A DNA stretch of 64,000 nucleotides from Enoplosus armatus (GCF_043641665.1 NC_092180.1:13633891-13697890), one strand, 5' to 3'. Shown: positions 1-12,990, numbered from the stretch's first letter. Made by a program: numbers and translations. Notes: generated from the sequence alone by a model not told the origin.

Positions 1-1003
1 AACCCCTTTTAAATATTTCTCACATAATGATTCACTGCCCTTGATGAACTGAACCAAAGGGAAGGGAGCCAGAGATCAGTCAGTGTTTGGAGGCTTCAAG
101 ATCTCACTGTCACATTAGCTCGCTGGAGTGCTCATCAAAAGATGTTAATGTGTCTGTTCATTTCATTCTAAGGTCTTCATTTTGCTTCTTTTTTTTTTAC
201 TTTTTTTTTACAATTTAAGCTGCATTTTTTGGAAGTGGCCGCATTTACAAGCTGTAATACACGTCTCTTGAAGGCCTAATAAATATGAAACTGAATGAGA
301 TTCCTTTCTCTCTGTTTCGCTTTAGCTTTCCGCTTTGATCACAGCATCCCATGACATATCCATCGTCAGCTTTTCAACTCCTCCAGGAGTGGGCCAAGCC
401 TAATTGGTGCTACGAGGAATAAATCAAAGCAGGAAGCGGGACTTGTTCCAAACAGAGCTCATAATGCACTAAAAAACCTCTAATGTTTCCTGCGACTGTC
501 CGGTGAGTTTACATGTCACCTCATGTAACATTTTTCCAATACCACCTCAGCCGAGGTATGGCTGTTAAAGAGTAACTGTAGTTTGACATTACACATCCGT
601 CCTGTGAGGTACCTGTGCTGCTCTCTTGGTCCTTATTCTAATCTTATTTAACAGTCTCTGCCTGACACGCAATTCAATGCAGGCCCCCAGATTGGAGAGT
701 TTCCAAACAATCCTGAGCTCACCCAAGCTTGGAATTGGTTTTCCGTGGAACATCTCCCTCCTCCCTTTGGGCACTTTACCAATTTGACCAAATTTGTTCC
801 ATCACTGGTTCTAAGTACCAGAAGTGTTTTCTGCCCACACTTGGACTCGTTTCTGCAATTTGCACATTCTATGCAGAACATTAACAGCTTTGTCAGGGGC
901 TGAGCTACCGGCTGCTGTGGTATGGGGGCCCGTGTTTCAGGGGGTACTCAACGGAAGATTGTCGCAAAACATTAACAACATTTCAGATCAGTTCTGAAAT
1001 ATA
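1..1003. other. Unique non-coding sequence, no gene seen
   Basis: No frame on either strand looks coding. Two short T-runs lie near 190-210. The part around 360-480 is more complex and less AT-rich than its surroundings and could be regulatory, but nothing specific supports that. No repeat family was recognised. Confidence 0.6.
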
Positions 1004-1570
1004 TAGGGTACTACCTTATTTTAACCCCTCCCTATCCTTATTAACCCTATTAAGCATTTATAAGCAGTATGTACTCTTAATAAATGGTTGATATCACACC
1101 CTAGTGTAGTTATCAGCAGATATAAGGAGGTTTCTAAGTGTTTAATCATGTATTTGAAAACAATTCCAGCTCCTCATATGAAGAAACTGTTGATACTGGT
1201 GTATGAACAGCTGATAAATGATTGATAACACTGTATAACATAGCTGTAATAATATATGAATACACACATGAAGCAATCTGATGTGTGATATCAAGCATTT
1301 TAACTGTTGTACACTTCAATCACAGGCAGGTTTAAAACTGTGTGTTCACACAATGTGTTCAAAACTGATTAATATGTGTCATTATATTTTATTACAACTT
1401 ACAAGATTTGATCAACCATTCATTATCTGTTTATCCACTGGTTATGAATGCTTCATATTAGGAGTTACAGTTGTCATTATATCTGCTTACAACTACTTTA
1501 TATCCTTTTATACCTTTTGTACCTTTTATATGTTAAATCGGGAAGGGGGTTAAATAACGTGTTACCAATA
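1004..1570. mobile_element. Non-autonomous TIR element (family H)
   Basis: The left end (GGTACTACCTTATTTTAACC) matches, imperfectly, the reverse complement of the right end (GGTAACACGTTATTTAACCC after complementing), giving terminal inverted repeats of about 28 bases. The interior is AT-rich with phrases such as AGCAGATATAAGG and its partner TATCTGCTTA near the other end, so the whole element is partly self-complementary. I recall similar copies in perch-like fish genomes, where such sequences are short non-autonomous DNA transposons. No transposase is encoded; the 90-codon frame inside it is chance. Family name not known to me. Confidence 0.65.
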
Positions 1571-3360
1571 CATTAAACCTGGGACTCACTTCTTGACAGT
1601 AGGGCTGCCCTCATGCAGCTCTGGCTCACTGTGATTGAGTGAAAAGAAAGAGTTTGCTCCACAGCAACAATATCTGTACTATTGTAATTAAACTATCAGT
1701 ACACTATGTTCGTAATTATATGGGCATAAAGCACTGCATCCAACTAAAGTTTAGCCTCTCTGCCTTCTAATTTGAGATAAATATTCTATGCCACAGAGGC
1801 ATCTGTCCAGTTGATGCATATTGGGAATACAATGGACCACTAAAAGTTGATATACTGTAATGGGCTAAGATAATTAGAGTTATAAAACCCTCCATAAATG
1901 CCCCATTGAGATCAGGAGTATAAGATTATGCCCACAGAAATGCACGCCCACTGCTTTTTTTAATTTAAGGGATGAGTGTTAGCAGAAATATCATTTAGCC
2001 ATGTGATCACATTGGAGGTGTACATACAGATAAAGACCGGGATGCTTCATAAAGCACTGCTGTAGAGTTGGGTGATAAGTGCTTGAATTATAAGTCAGCT
2101 AATGTGACCGAGTGACTGTAAACTTTCCGGCAGTTCTGAGGCATGAGCTGCTGCAGCGGACAGCTTCAGGCTCCAAAAGTAATTAACAAAAACTTAAAAT
2201 AATTTGAGCTAATTCTTCTCTTGCTATCTGGTAGAAAATGATGCATTACTGTATATGTTGATTATGAGTGGAGAGAACGCCTTTATCTGCAAAGTGAATA
2301 CCTTATGCTGAGCCTGCTTCTTTAAAGAGGCAGCTTCAGGGGATATTTGCAATGGGCTTTTTTTCCCCTCCTCATTTTCATTTGTGACTATCCTCTTTAC
2401 ATCCACAATTCAAATGAAAGTACTTTGTCGTTACATGTCGGTCTTCACCTGCAGGAAACAGCAGCCTCTGCTTCTGTTTGCGGATATACTCAAACATGAT
2501 GAAAAAATACAAAATATGATGCATTTTTACAGGGTTTTACAGTTAAATGTGGCACAAATCCCACCTTAAATAGTTATGATGTTCTTGATTCCTGGTAGCC
2601 CATGGATGTAAATGGAAAGAGCCCTTTTAGATGATATGGGATGCATGAAAATGGGCAAGTTGGCAAGTATTGTTCATGTGTCAATTGTTTTTGTTTTAAT
2701 TTCCAGAAAATAATTTATCTTTGCTCAGACTTTGTTTATGTTTGATTTGAGCATAGTTATATTATGTACACAGCAGCATATGAGTTTGGTGGCAATTTAT
2801 TTGTGTAATTCTGCAGGCCTTGTGTGATCCCGGCCTGCTGCACTGTAGCAGCCTCTGCTCTGCTGGTTCCCTGTGAGAGCAGAGAGAGGAGAGAGGGAGA
2901 GCTGGCCCCATTTAATGTCCTCTGATGGGCTCGGCCTGTTCTTTATCTCTCTCTGCATTGTACCGTTCTGAGTGGCTGTAATAGGATAATAGACTCATCT
3001 GTATTTGTTTTTAGACCATTGACTTGAAACCTTGTTGATACATTTATTTCAGCAAATGCAGGTAAATTATGTTTTCTGCTGCCCTTTATTTTCACCACAA
3101 AATATCTGAGAATTTCATTTCATTCAAAAATAAGAACAACTGGAGAAACATTAAATATTCTATTTAATTTAATTGTATTGTATTGTGATCGACAGTCCGT
3201 TGCCAGTTAGTCCTGCAATAAGGGGCTGCAGTTTGTGGTGCTGTTAAATTGTATTGTATTATGCTGGCAGGTGTCTCTATTATTTTGTCCACCCCATTTA
3301 TATCAAGATGGGTAGGCAGAATAACAGAAACACCTCTATCTCCATCAATCTATCGCCTTC
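1571..3360. other. Unique AT-rich non-coding sequence
   Basis: No coding frame or recognised repeat. A short GC-richer block at about 2810-2960, with CCGGCCTGCTGCACTG and GA-rich sequence, stands out. A 14-base direct repeat (AATTGTATTGTATT) occurs near 3172 and again near 3247, about 75 bases apart, a small local duplication of no evident function. Confidence 0.55.
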
Positions 3361-3418
3361 TTTTCCATAAAAGCTGTCTCTGTCTCCTTGTTTTCCATAA
3401 AAGCAAGGAGACAGAGAC
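3361..3418. repeat. Perfect hairpin with duplicated loop sequence
   Basis: Bases 3376-3390 are exactly reverse-complementary to 3404-3418 (15 pairs). Pairing continues inwards through 3391-3394 with 3400-3403 (one G-T pair), leaving a five-base loop, CCATA. The 14 bases TTTTCCATAAAAGC occur twice, at 3361-3374 and again at 3391-3404 as the inner part of the hairpin. The pattern of direct repeat, arm, direct repeat, inverted arm suggests a single template-switch copying event. The stem is too short for a usual microRNA precursor. Confidence 0.85.
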
Positions 3419-3769
3419 TAAAATACAGCAGCTGCGTTTGCCTCATCCTGTGCATTTGGTGTAATTATTTAGAAATAATGAATTGAGTAATGATGGCATA
3501 ATTTACAGCTTTCATTAATCTGGTGACTGGCTGTGCTAATCAGTTAAGCTCCACAGTTGGGATGGTGCATATCCAATGAGCGAGTGCTGCTACCTGTGGT
3601 ACCATGCAGGACAGCAGAGGTTAGACAGCAGGAAGTGGACACCAGCAACTTGTGCATGCTTTCAAAATACTTTCATTAATACAACTTAATTTGAGCTATT
3701 CATGTTGTAAGTTACTGCAGTAAGTCCAGTTGGAGTTGCTGACTATGGTGATGTCTCCCAAAACTCACC
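3419..3769. other. Unique non-coding sequence
   Basis: Nothing recognisable; no frame of note on either strand. Confidence 0.5.
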
Positions 3770-4262
3770 CAAAATCTGCCTACCAGCTAAGCTCACTAAT
3801 TTACACGTTATATCTCATTTGTTAACAAAAACAAACAAAAAAAGAAGTGGATAAACAATGTGTGCGAGTGGTTATGTATAACTATTTCTTTGTCGGGAAC
3901 AGTGACTTCCTGGAGTCTCCACTGGTTGCCTAGCAACTGCTCCCAGCCAGGAAACAGTCTGGGACATGACCTCCCGTAAACCACAGCATCTTTACACTTT
4001 TTTTTTGTTCGGATTAAACAAACAAGTTAATAACATGTAAAATAATGAACTTTAGAGGTGCTGGAAGGCAGATTTTGTTACCTTTAGAGAGAGCCAGGCT
4101 AGCTGTTTCCAGTCTTTATGCTAAGCTAAGCTAACTGTCTCCTGGCTTCATATTTAATGAAGTCATTGATGGTGGCTTGAGATTTGAGAGTGGTATCAAT
4201 TTTTTTCATCTAACTCCGGCAAGAAAGGAAATAGGCATATTTCCCAAAAATGTATTCCTTTA
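3770..4262. mobile_element. Fold-back repeat family A, copy 1
   Basis: The copy begins inside the left arm (AAAATCTGCCTACCAGCT) and runs through the centre (GTGACTTCCTGGAGTCTCC) into a nearly full right arm containing GAGCCAGGCTAGCTGTTTCC, TATGCTAAGCTAAGCTAACT and the end ATTTCCCAAAAATGTATTCC. Left and right arms are inverted copies of each other, as in fold-back or MITE-like DNA elements. The outer part of the left arm is missing. Compare the copies at 7366, 32810 and 34358. The family is common in percomorph genomes from memory; it encodes nothing. Confidence 0.8.
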
Positions 4263-7200
4263 CTGTAAAGTGGCACATGATACCATAGTGTTCTAGACAC
4301 CAAGCAATATCGTTCCTCTGACTGTCAAACATAATTAAATTTACAATACATCACAGGAGTTTGGGTAGACTAAGGACTATCTAGCAGTTCTGATTGCGAT
4401 GAGGAAAGTAGAGCGATTTTCCAGTTCCAGAGGAGCACATGATATACAGAGGTGTAATCCCTCAGCAGTGTTCTTTCATCACATATCTAAACAGAAATCA
4501 TATGATGCCAATGTTGTTGCAGTTTCAAAAAGGGTTTTATGGATTGGTAGTCAAGATATCCCCAGTCTGAACAGTATTGTTGCGGCTGCATGCTATTCAG
4601 AGTGCTAGATCACTGTAGAAGTAGGAGTGCATTCAAAAAAACATTTTCTAGAATGAAAAGGTTGGTGGCTAAGTGATGCACAACAAGCATCACGCCTTAA
4701 TTGGACTTGACTCATCACTGATATTTCAGTTACAGTTCAGTTTCAGTTAAATTACTAATTAATTACTAATCACTTTTGCCAAAAATATTTAAAAGCTGTG
4801 AATAAAAGTCACTTGTCTGAATATCTAAATTACTGTTTCTGTCTTCATGTTTATTGTCAACAGTATTACAGACTATTGCAAGTGTGGTTGGAAATTACTC
4901 TTTCGTTAAAGGTCACATTTTATTTTTTCCATGTTATTAATTCATTAAGTTTCAAGTTAAAATTAGAGGGCTCAACAAATGAAGGTACTCTGGTTTTTCT
5001 ATCACATGAGAAACATCCAAGAGAGGCAGCACGGAAAATATACTGTACTCTTCTTGCTAATGCAGTGTTGTATCCAGCAGGACGGGGGTTGTGTAAACGC
5101 AATGCATATTCAGGTAACAGCCACACCGCCTGGCCCTGTGTCCCAGCAGCCTTTTAGTGGAGATGTCATGTTTGCTTCCTGGGGATATAGACGCCAAACT
5201 CAACACAGCAAACCCTACTTAAAATCTGAGCATATTCAGGCCAGTGGAAGATAACAGGATTGCACATGAGACCTGTGCAAATGTCTTCTGAAGGGCATTG
5301 GGATAAACAGACACTTGTCTGTGCAGTGGAGGGAGGGGGTTGTTGGGTGGAGGAAATGTGAGGACTTGGGATGGGAGATAGCCTCTTCCAGGCAGATGGC
5401 TTCCCCAGCTACAACATAGCTGAATCCCCCCACCACCCCTTCCTCCAGCCAACTTTGGGGCCTCATTCCCTCTCATATTGTTTTGTATGAAGGCCAATGT
5501 CCTTATTTATGATTTTTTTCTGTTCAATGTGTGCGCTTAGAGACTCCAGTGGTGGTGAAGTTGCCATGACTTTCATTAAAGCCGAGGCCGAATGAAATAT
5601 GGATGTGCAGGGAGTGAATTAGAGTGATGGAATGGGCCAAATATTGCCTTCGTGGTGTCTCGGCAATACTGTCTTGAGGGGATAGATACTCAGGCCTGAG
5701 GAAAGTAAAACCCCTCTCCCAAGTTCAGCGCATTCATCAGCAGGCCAGAGAAGTTTCCCTCCATGCAATGTTGATGACTGTTGTGCTACTGAGTATTTTG
5801 GTGTAAAAGGAAAAACTGGAAATGGTGTGAATATCCGTAACCTTTACCTGTGATGAGTGTTTGACCTTAAGAACAGGATTCAGACAACGTCAATGTTACT
5901 TCAACAAATCTATTATGCCTCTGACATTCAAATACCAATGGTGCTTAAAATGCAATTTGCTTTTAATGATTTAATGAAATGAGTCAGAACAAGAAAAGGT
6001 ACAGTACTTCATGAAATCCTTTGACAGTTTTTTCTGTGCATCACACAGAATGACTGTATAATATAGAATAATAGAAAAAACCTTAATGATGGAGGACATA
6101 ACTTCACATACATTAATTATTAACCCTACTCCAAGAGAAAGATGTCAATTCTTGGCAACAGAGAAATACAGACAAAACTGGCACTTTATTTAAACTGCTA
6201 AAACGACTGTACAGAACATTAAATATCATATTAAACATTAAATACAAGTGAGCTGCCAGGCATCTCCCTCAGTTGTACTTTTAAAGATTATATTGCATCA
6301 GAAAGTATAAGCTGGATATCTCAGCCTCCAGATCAAACACAACCCATCCAACCTGAAATAAGAACATGTTTTTGCAAATACCGTACAGATGGAAGCTCAA
6401 AAGTACTATTTCAGCACACTGAATAATTGGCTATTGACACCAAGTTGGACCCACTTGGTCCCAGCTTGTTGTCATGCTGCATAAATGAAATGCAGCAGAG
6501 TCAACAATATGAATTCAGTTCATTCAGCTCAAAATAATCCCAAGTAGGCCTTCGTGTGGAAAAGTTTGCAATGTGAAGTGAGTTCACCTCATGAGTTTAT
6601 TCAACAGCACCAGCAGACGGCTGCTTCTTCGAGTGTCTTACAGTAAAATGCAAAATGAGAATTAATCCCCCCTTGTTGTTTTGTTTTAGGATTACTAATC
6701 ATAGTTCTCCTTTCAAGGACTTTCCACATACAGATTTATTAAGTTGAGGCTCTAAATCTAATTTGCGTCACATACAAATTGATAGAGACGTCAAAGGCTT
6801 CCACCTTTATTGCAGTGTATACATGGAAAGTCTTCTTAAGCGGAGCAACTTTTGTGGAACCAAAAAGTGTATCCTCGTCGCGGTGGTGATGTGGGGAGGG
6901 CAGGCTGAAGTGGGAAAAGAAAGCTTAATTGAACAAACTAATGAGTAGTTCTTATTTCCATTGGGGATGTGCCAGTGAGATTGCTGGACAGTTTATCTGT
7001 GATAAATAAATGCTTTAGGAGCTAATTAGCTTCTAGGCCCTCAGGGGAGGGGGGTGTTGAGTGTCCGAGTGTGTATGTGTGAATATGTGTGTGTCTCTGT
7101 ATATTGCGGTATCTTCAAGTCGACACTAGTCTACTTCCTGTTCTCTCTCACTTCACCCCTTCACTCACACGTACACGTACACTCCAAACTATTCCCATGT

Positions 7201-7365
7201 TTAGCTACCCTAAAGCAACAAACATGGAGCTACTAAACAAGCTAAAATGAAACTGCAAAGAAATGATCATTAATCTATTCTTTAAGACAACGCTCGGTCA
7301 TCCTTCTCCCTCCATGATGAATGTTATAACACAAACATCACCAACAAATCATGCATGAAGTAGCA
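4263..7365. other. Unique non-coding sequence, no gene seen
   Basis: The interval contains a 119-codon frame (4798-5157) with overlapping frames on both strands, none protein-like. The part from about 5270 to 5800 is GC-richer, with G-rich and C-rich patches. A T/A-rich stretch at 5880-6400 holds nothing recognised. A short TG-rich patch lies at 7067-7095. Confidence 0.55.
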
Positions 7366-7680
7366 TTAAAGGAATAGTTTGGCATTTCTGCTGAGAGTTA
7401 GATGAGAAGACTCTCATATCTGTCTTTTCAATATGAGGCTACTGTCAACAGCCAATTAGCTTAGCTTAGCACAAAGTCTTGGACCAAGGGGAAACAGCTA
7501 GCCTGGCTCTGCCGAAGGTAAGAGAATCCCTACCAGCACCTTAAAAGCTCACTAATTAACACATTATATCTGATTTGTTTAATGTGTACAAAAGAACATG
7601 CGAAAACATCATGTTGTGGTTTTTACAGTGGGTTATGTGTGGGACTAGATTTTGTTACAGAGCCAGGCAACCTGTCTCCA
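7366..7680. mobile_element. Fold-back repeat family A, copy 2, internally deleted
   Basis: The left end is intact (TTAAAGGAATAGTTTGGCAT) and is followed by AATTAGCTTAGCTTAGCACA, GGAAACAGCTAGCCTGGCTC and TCACTAATTAACACATTATA. At about 7645 the sequence jumps from the centre (GGGTTATGTGTGGGACTA) directly to right-arm sequence (GATTTTGTTACAGAGCCAGG), so most of the centre and the outer right arm are lost. Confidence 0.8.
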
Positions 7681-9879
7681 CCAAATCCACCAAATACCTG
7701 CCTTTAACAGTTTGTTCGCAGTAGTCTAATCTTGACTGCGCATCAGTGAATACATACCGTTAACAGTCACCTGTGCTTAGAATTTCGCCTATCACGCTAT
7801 TTAGGGCCCCTTTTTTATATCTGTGTTTGGCTGTTGGAAAATGTATGCTACAGCCTGTCCTGATAAGAGCATATCTGCCAGTGGGACCACATTGAAGAAT
7901 CAGAAGTTGGCCGTATCTCAGACTCTGGGAAGGCGTTGCATCTGGGCGTCAGGGTCTGGGGTCCCCATGGCAATGCACACTCTGCAAGGCAAGATCAAGC
8001 CATCACTTTCTGATTGACTGTTGCCTCCGTGAACTCCTTTAGTGGCAATATTTAAACAGCATCATTTTGTTTGACGTGTGTCCTGGTACAGTACATTTTC
8101 CCCATTATTAAGGTATTAGCCATAGTTGAGTGGGTTCAGTAGTTGTAAGATGTAACATACAGTAGTCACCTTGAACACTGATGAAAATAACTTCTTATAA
8201 TGAGTGTTATATTACACATACAAGCTCTCTCTTTCACCAAATTTCTCTCACTGCTTATCGAATGCTCAATTTCAAAATAAGCTTCCATGACCATTGTCCA
8301 GGCATCTTCATTAAATGTGGTAACTTAGGTCTTCACCTTATTTCAGAAACACTAACTGAATTGTAACCTAGAATTAATATATAACAGTCTTCACATTCAA
8401 ACTTAAATATTCTGATATAATACCTCTGAATGGAAGACAATGAACCCTTAAGGACCCAGTAATATATAATAAACAAACAAACCGTTTCTATTAATGGCTG
8501 ACATACTCTTTACAGACATAAGCAGAATTAATGTTGTCAAAGGTCTCTGACTAGCAAGGCATAAATTGACTGAGAAAGTTTGTTGAGGACTTTAACAAAG
8601 ATAAACGAAATGAAAACTTTTCAGTTGTGCTGCAACACATTCTTTGTATTGTCAAAGAATCTGCTTTTGTTAATCCATTAAGCAAAAGTCTCCATATGTG
8701 CCATGGTCAAACATTCAAGAGGGGCACTATGACTTTCTACGCAATCAGAGCGAGTTGAAGTAAGAATGTGAAGAATAGAAGGTGGAATACAATATGCACC
8801 GGTAGAATAGAGTGAACATGATAATTATGCTAAATTATAAAGTGTTGCTGACATCTGTCACCCCAGAATTTCTTTCAACAAATGAAGAGAAATAAACACA
8901 GAACATTCCTCTGTTGTAGAGAATTGTAATCCTCTTGCCTCCCTGTGCTCTTTTCTTTTCTACTGACAATGATAATTACAGTTTTTGTTGGACGGCTTTC
9001 AAGGATTTATCTCCTTTTTGTATTAATGGCTTTCTGAAGCTTTTAAATCCAAAAAGTTTAATTTGTTGGTGCTATGCGGCCATTGTACATTTTCAATTTT
9101 CCATACTCTCGTTTGAAATACCTTTAAGTTGGGATGTGACATTCTTCTTGATGTTCTGTCATAAAACAATATTTCCTCAGTTCAGCTGCTCCTCAAAATA
9201 CAGTATATATTGTATGTTACATTTTTTATCAAAACATGGAGTACCCTTTAGGTTTGGTCTGTTTGTGCAACTAAATGGGTTCAATTCAAAACCCTCTCAC
9301 TCTCAACAAGTCCTCCAAAATACATAGTTTGTAATTTCCCTTCAGAACGATGAGTTTTCCGTGTCAGTAGGATGACATCATTTGTCAATGCCTTCCAAAA
9401 CCGTTTGCTGATCTGACACCGTTTTCTGTTTTCTGCCAGAGTAGGCAATCTTGCAATACACTATCCAGTCGTAGTAGCTACAGCATTATTATTAACATTT
9501 AACAAAAATCACGATCTTTTCCTAACCACTTTGTTACGCTCTATACATTTTTTACCAACTCTATCCCAAACATGCTCTAAAACAAAACATACTTTTGCTT
9601 CTTTATTGGTTAACACCCACCCCAATTTCCAAAAACACCACTAAACTGCGAGATAAAACATCACATCTGAACCAAAAAAGGCACTGAAGTACAACAAGCC
9701 ATCTGAGTTTAAATCAAAGAAAACTCCCTGCCACCAAACCCTTGTTGTGCCAGCTTTTCAAAATGTCCTCTATGTTGCAATTTCAGGACAATGACTGACA
9801 GACCACAGAGTGTATCCCCTCATTCAAAGCCTAGTCCTTATAACCAAGCTGGGTTTTAATCTGACCAAGCCACCTGTGA
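7681..9879. other. Unique AT-rich non-coding sequence
   Basis: The largest frame here is 130 codons (8935-9327), AT-rich and rich in Phe/Leu/Ser/Cys codons, with no family resemblance. No repeat recognised with confidence. Confidence 0.55.
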
Positions 9880-10380
9880 GGCTCGTCAGAAGTTGAGCCC
9901 ACAGGGGCAGAGCTGGGCTTCATTACTGCGTCTCTGGTTCTGGCCCAGTTCTCCCTTTGCCCTATCTCTCTGCCTCTCTATTCTTCAGTACCTTGCAGGC
10001 ATGGCGCAGAAATGAGAGCCGGCTGCTTGGTCCTACACATCACTCCATGGCCGCAATTTGTCATTTTTCACACGAGATGAAGCCTTTTATGAAACGAAAT
10101 GAGTTTCCCTAAAATGAAGCGCCACAAAAGCTCCGTGATTAATTTGCTTGTTAGGCTATTGCAGCTGTCACCTGTGGAAGACATCTGGACAGCAGATTGA
10201 CTAATGCCAGCAGTAGGGCTGAAACATGGCTCTCTCTCTCAGAACCTACCCTACAGTCAGCCTTTCAGTCCGCTTTTAAAAGCACTACTCACTGTTTGAA
10301 ATAGCCCCTTTCTGAGGGGCAATTAATAAGCATTACTTGTGATTGACATGGTAATTAGTTGCATTAATGTGGTCATAAGA
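9880..10380. other. Candidate conserved non-coding island
   Basis: This block is compositionally complex, has no coding frame and no microsatellite, and reads unlike the drifting AT-rich sequence on either side. Its core (about 10010-10215) contains a GATTAATT homeodomain-type site at 10137-10144 and three E-boxes close together: CAGCTG at 10162-10167, CACCTG at 10169-10174 and CATCTG at 10182-10187. Enhancer function is inferred from texture and motif spacing only. Confidence 0.4.
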
Positions 10381-11122
10381 GGCTTTGTATGGGGAGGGGG
10401 GGGGGGTGCAGTGAACTGAGGGGTGGGCAGTAGATGTTAGGAAGCGAGGAATGAGCTCTACGACCTCACTTAAAAACTAATTGTCCATTTGATTACCACC
10501 ACTTTTTTGACTGTAATTTTGTCAGAAATGACACAGCCAAAGTAACAAAGTGTAATTTCAGCTTTCAAACAATGTACTACTTAATCATGTGAATCATTTA
10601 TGGTCAATGCAGGGTATATAAGAATTGGTTTGCAGCACAGTTTTTATCATGTGTTTTAAGAAAGCCATCATTATAACGCTGCTAAAGTTACAGGCTGTAC
10701 TATGTAAGGCAAAAATGCCCCTTTTACAATTCCATAACTCGACAACTCCTCATAATAATAAAGTTTGCTTGAGAAACATACTTATTGTAATAATCCAGAG
10801 GCAATCTGGGGGGGAGGGTTAAAGAGAACAAGTGTTAATTAGTTTTTCATTTTAGCTGTTATGAAACCCCAAATCTCCAAAGGAGTTGTTAGTTCGTCCT
10901 GACAAATGCACCTTCCAAAAGGATAATTCTCTTTTTTTACAACCTGGATCTTATTTTGGCTGGTTTTCATATCATGCATTTGGTGATGATAACACTTTAC
11001 ACAACAGCTTTAAAATGGATTTAGCAACATTGGTTATTTTACCAGTGAATCAAAAGACTGACTATGCTAAAGGGTTGCTACTACTGTCGATCCCACTGAG
11101 AATCACCCCTCACTCTGCAGTT
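10381..11122. other. Non-coding sequence with a short G-run
   Basis: An 11-base run of G lies at 10396-10406, preceded by GGGGA, and a second G-rich patch lies near 10807-10816. Otherwise unique, with no gene-like frame. Confidence 0.55.
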
Positions 11123-11701
11123 TTTAAACCTGCAATAGGTGATATTTTTAAACAGCCTGACTGACATCATCACCTTTTAAGTTGATATGGCGAACTTGTG
11201 AGCAAACAGCTGCTTGTTTACACATCCAGCAGTTATGGTGCAACGTTATCATTCATTTTAAGTTGTGTTTCTGGTACATGTAACAAAACATGTAAATCCT
11301 ATATTCACTCTCTTTTAGCTCTGTTTTTGGTTTCTACCAACTCCTGAAGGAAATGTCTGGCTGCTTTATGCTCCACTATGTTGACCAGTTAGTCACCGTG
11401 TCTGTCTGCTATTTGGTGCTGAGCAGGTGGTGTGCGGTGGGTTTTCAGAGCTTTTTCACTGAAACAGCTGCCTGCTGCGACGAAAACAACGCCATGAGAG
11501 CAGTGAGAGTGAACAAAACAGTAAAGTTGTGGCCTGACAGATAAACAATGAGCTGAAACTTGCTCTAAAGCTCTGTAAAGCCGAGGGGAGGTGCAGATTC
11601 AGGTGATAATTCTGTGAATGTAAAAGCGACCCCTTTTACTTTGTCTTATTATCATTTGATGTATTGTTATTATAAAAATATGAATATAACCACTTTGAAG
11701 A
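11123..11701. mobile_element. Interspersed repeat family B, copy 1
   Basis: This is the most complete of three related copies (others at 21915 and 24335). Shared landmarks in order are TGACATCATCACCTTTTAAG, TTTACACATCCAGCAGTTA, GTTTGGTGCTGAGCAGGT-like sequence (here ATTTGGTGCTGAGCAGGTGG), CAGGTGATAATTCT and a tail running into GACCCCTT and an AT-rich end. The family is familiar from percomorph genomes and encodes no protein; its class is not clear to me. The 63-codon frame at 11353 lies inside it. Confidence 0.75.
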
Positions 11702-12844
11702 ACTCACCAAATTATGTAGACCACTGACAATATTTATAAATGAATGAATTAAACACGTGATAATGTGAATTTTGTTGTATATCGCTATTTCGCAGCCAAA
11801 ATCACAAGTAATCACAAAATGTACCTGAACTCACTACCTAAGAAAAGTAGCTGCTTGCAACTGCATTACCATGTGTTGATAACATAACTATCACAACAAA
11901 AACATAACTTCAATTGTCTGCAAGTTGTTTGCATATACAGTACATGTAAAAAATTATTTTGTTAAGTAGCTAAATCATGTAAAACCAACAATATGGTCCT
12001 TTAAAAAGCCTCTAAGAGGGTCCTCTAACTTGCATTATTCTCTCAAACACTTTATGATGAAGGGATTTACACTGCAAACTCCAAAGGTTTCATTTTCTTC
12101 CTCTATGTGAGCTGTTGGAGGCCTTGGAGCCCATCGCAGAACACAGAGTCATGTAATGGTGAGCACAGGCTTATTTTTTAATTATTGAGGAATTAGGGGG
12201 TAGCATTGGTTTATTTGTGTATCCTGTGTAATAAGGAAACTTTTCTTAGAAAACTGAAAGCTTTGTTGGAATAACTGGTGTAACAGTAAATTCAAAAACA
12301 CAACACAATACTCTGAGATTCACAGAGCAGAGATTTGATCAGGCTATTTTGAATGGCATGGGATGGATCCTATCTTATTACTGTGACCAATTCTTTTCTC
12401 TGTATAACTATGAAATTCCTGAGAGAGTGAGAGAGACAGCATATAAAAGACCCTGCTACTGTAACAATAAACTGCATTGCAATGGCAACATCACTGAAAG
12501 AGCTAAGAGAATGCTCAGAATTGCACTCTGTATTGGCCAATTTAAGGAGATATTTGCTGTATGTGCCTGACAAAAAGTAATACTGATATAGACCATCAAT
12601 AAAATTTCATAAAGTTGGTCAACCTTTTGCATGGATGCCTGCCATACTGTGCAGAATTTCTACTCAGGCACAATACTGTTAGGTTGCATTAGTTCCAGCT
12701 TTTATCCACATATATTTATACTCAATGAGCAGATGGAGGACATCTCATCAAATTAGTACATGAAACAAAGGTTTGGCTGGCGCCATTTTAACCACGTCAT
12801 TTCATTGAGCTGTCAACTCCTAATATTAGCATCCCCGCTGTTGT
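11702..12844. other. Unique AT-rich non-coding sequence
   Basis: No repeat family or coding frame recognised. The 12349-12573 region is open on both strands for about 70 codons, which is chance. Confidence 0.55.
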
Positions 12845-12990
12845 CAGAATCAGAATCAGAATCAGAAACTGTTTATTGCCAAGTAACATACATTACAAGG
12901 AATTTGCCGTGGTCTGATGGTGCTACATTTTTTTAACATATAACATATAATCTGACAGACAACAAGCATGTAAAAATATAAGGTAAATGG
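12845..12990 (+). mobile_element. Short retroelement-type repeat with CAGAAT array
   Basis: It begins with three tandem CAGAAT-type units followed by AACTGTTTATTGCCAAGTAA and ACAAGGAATTTGC. This arrangement is a very common teleost repeat head and is usually regarded as the 3' part of a LINE-derived or SINE sequence. Orientation is that of the TTTATTGCC motif. The right boundary is approximate. Confidence 0.6.

Noticed and set aside
4798..5157. 119-codon plus-strand frame
   Set aside because: No initiating ATG-context support, other frames open over the same bases, product unlike any family.
8935..9327. 130-codon plus-strand frame
   Set aside because: AT-rich, Phe/Cys/Ser-biased, no recognisable motif; chance length in a 64 kb window is expected.
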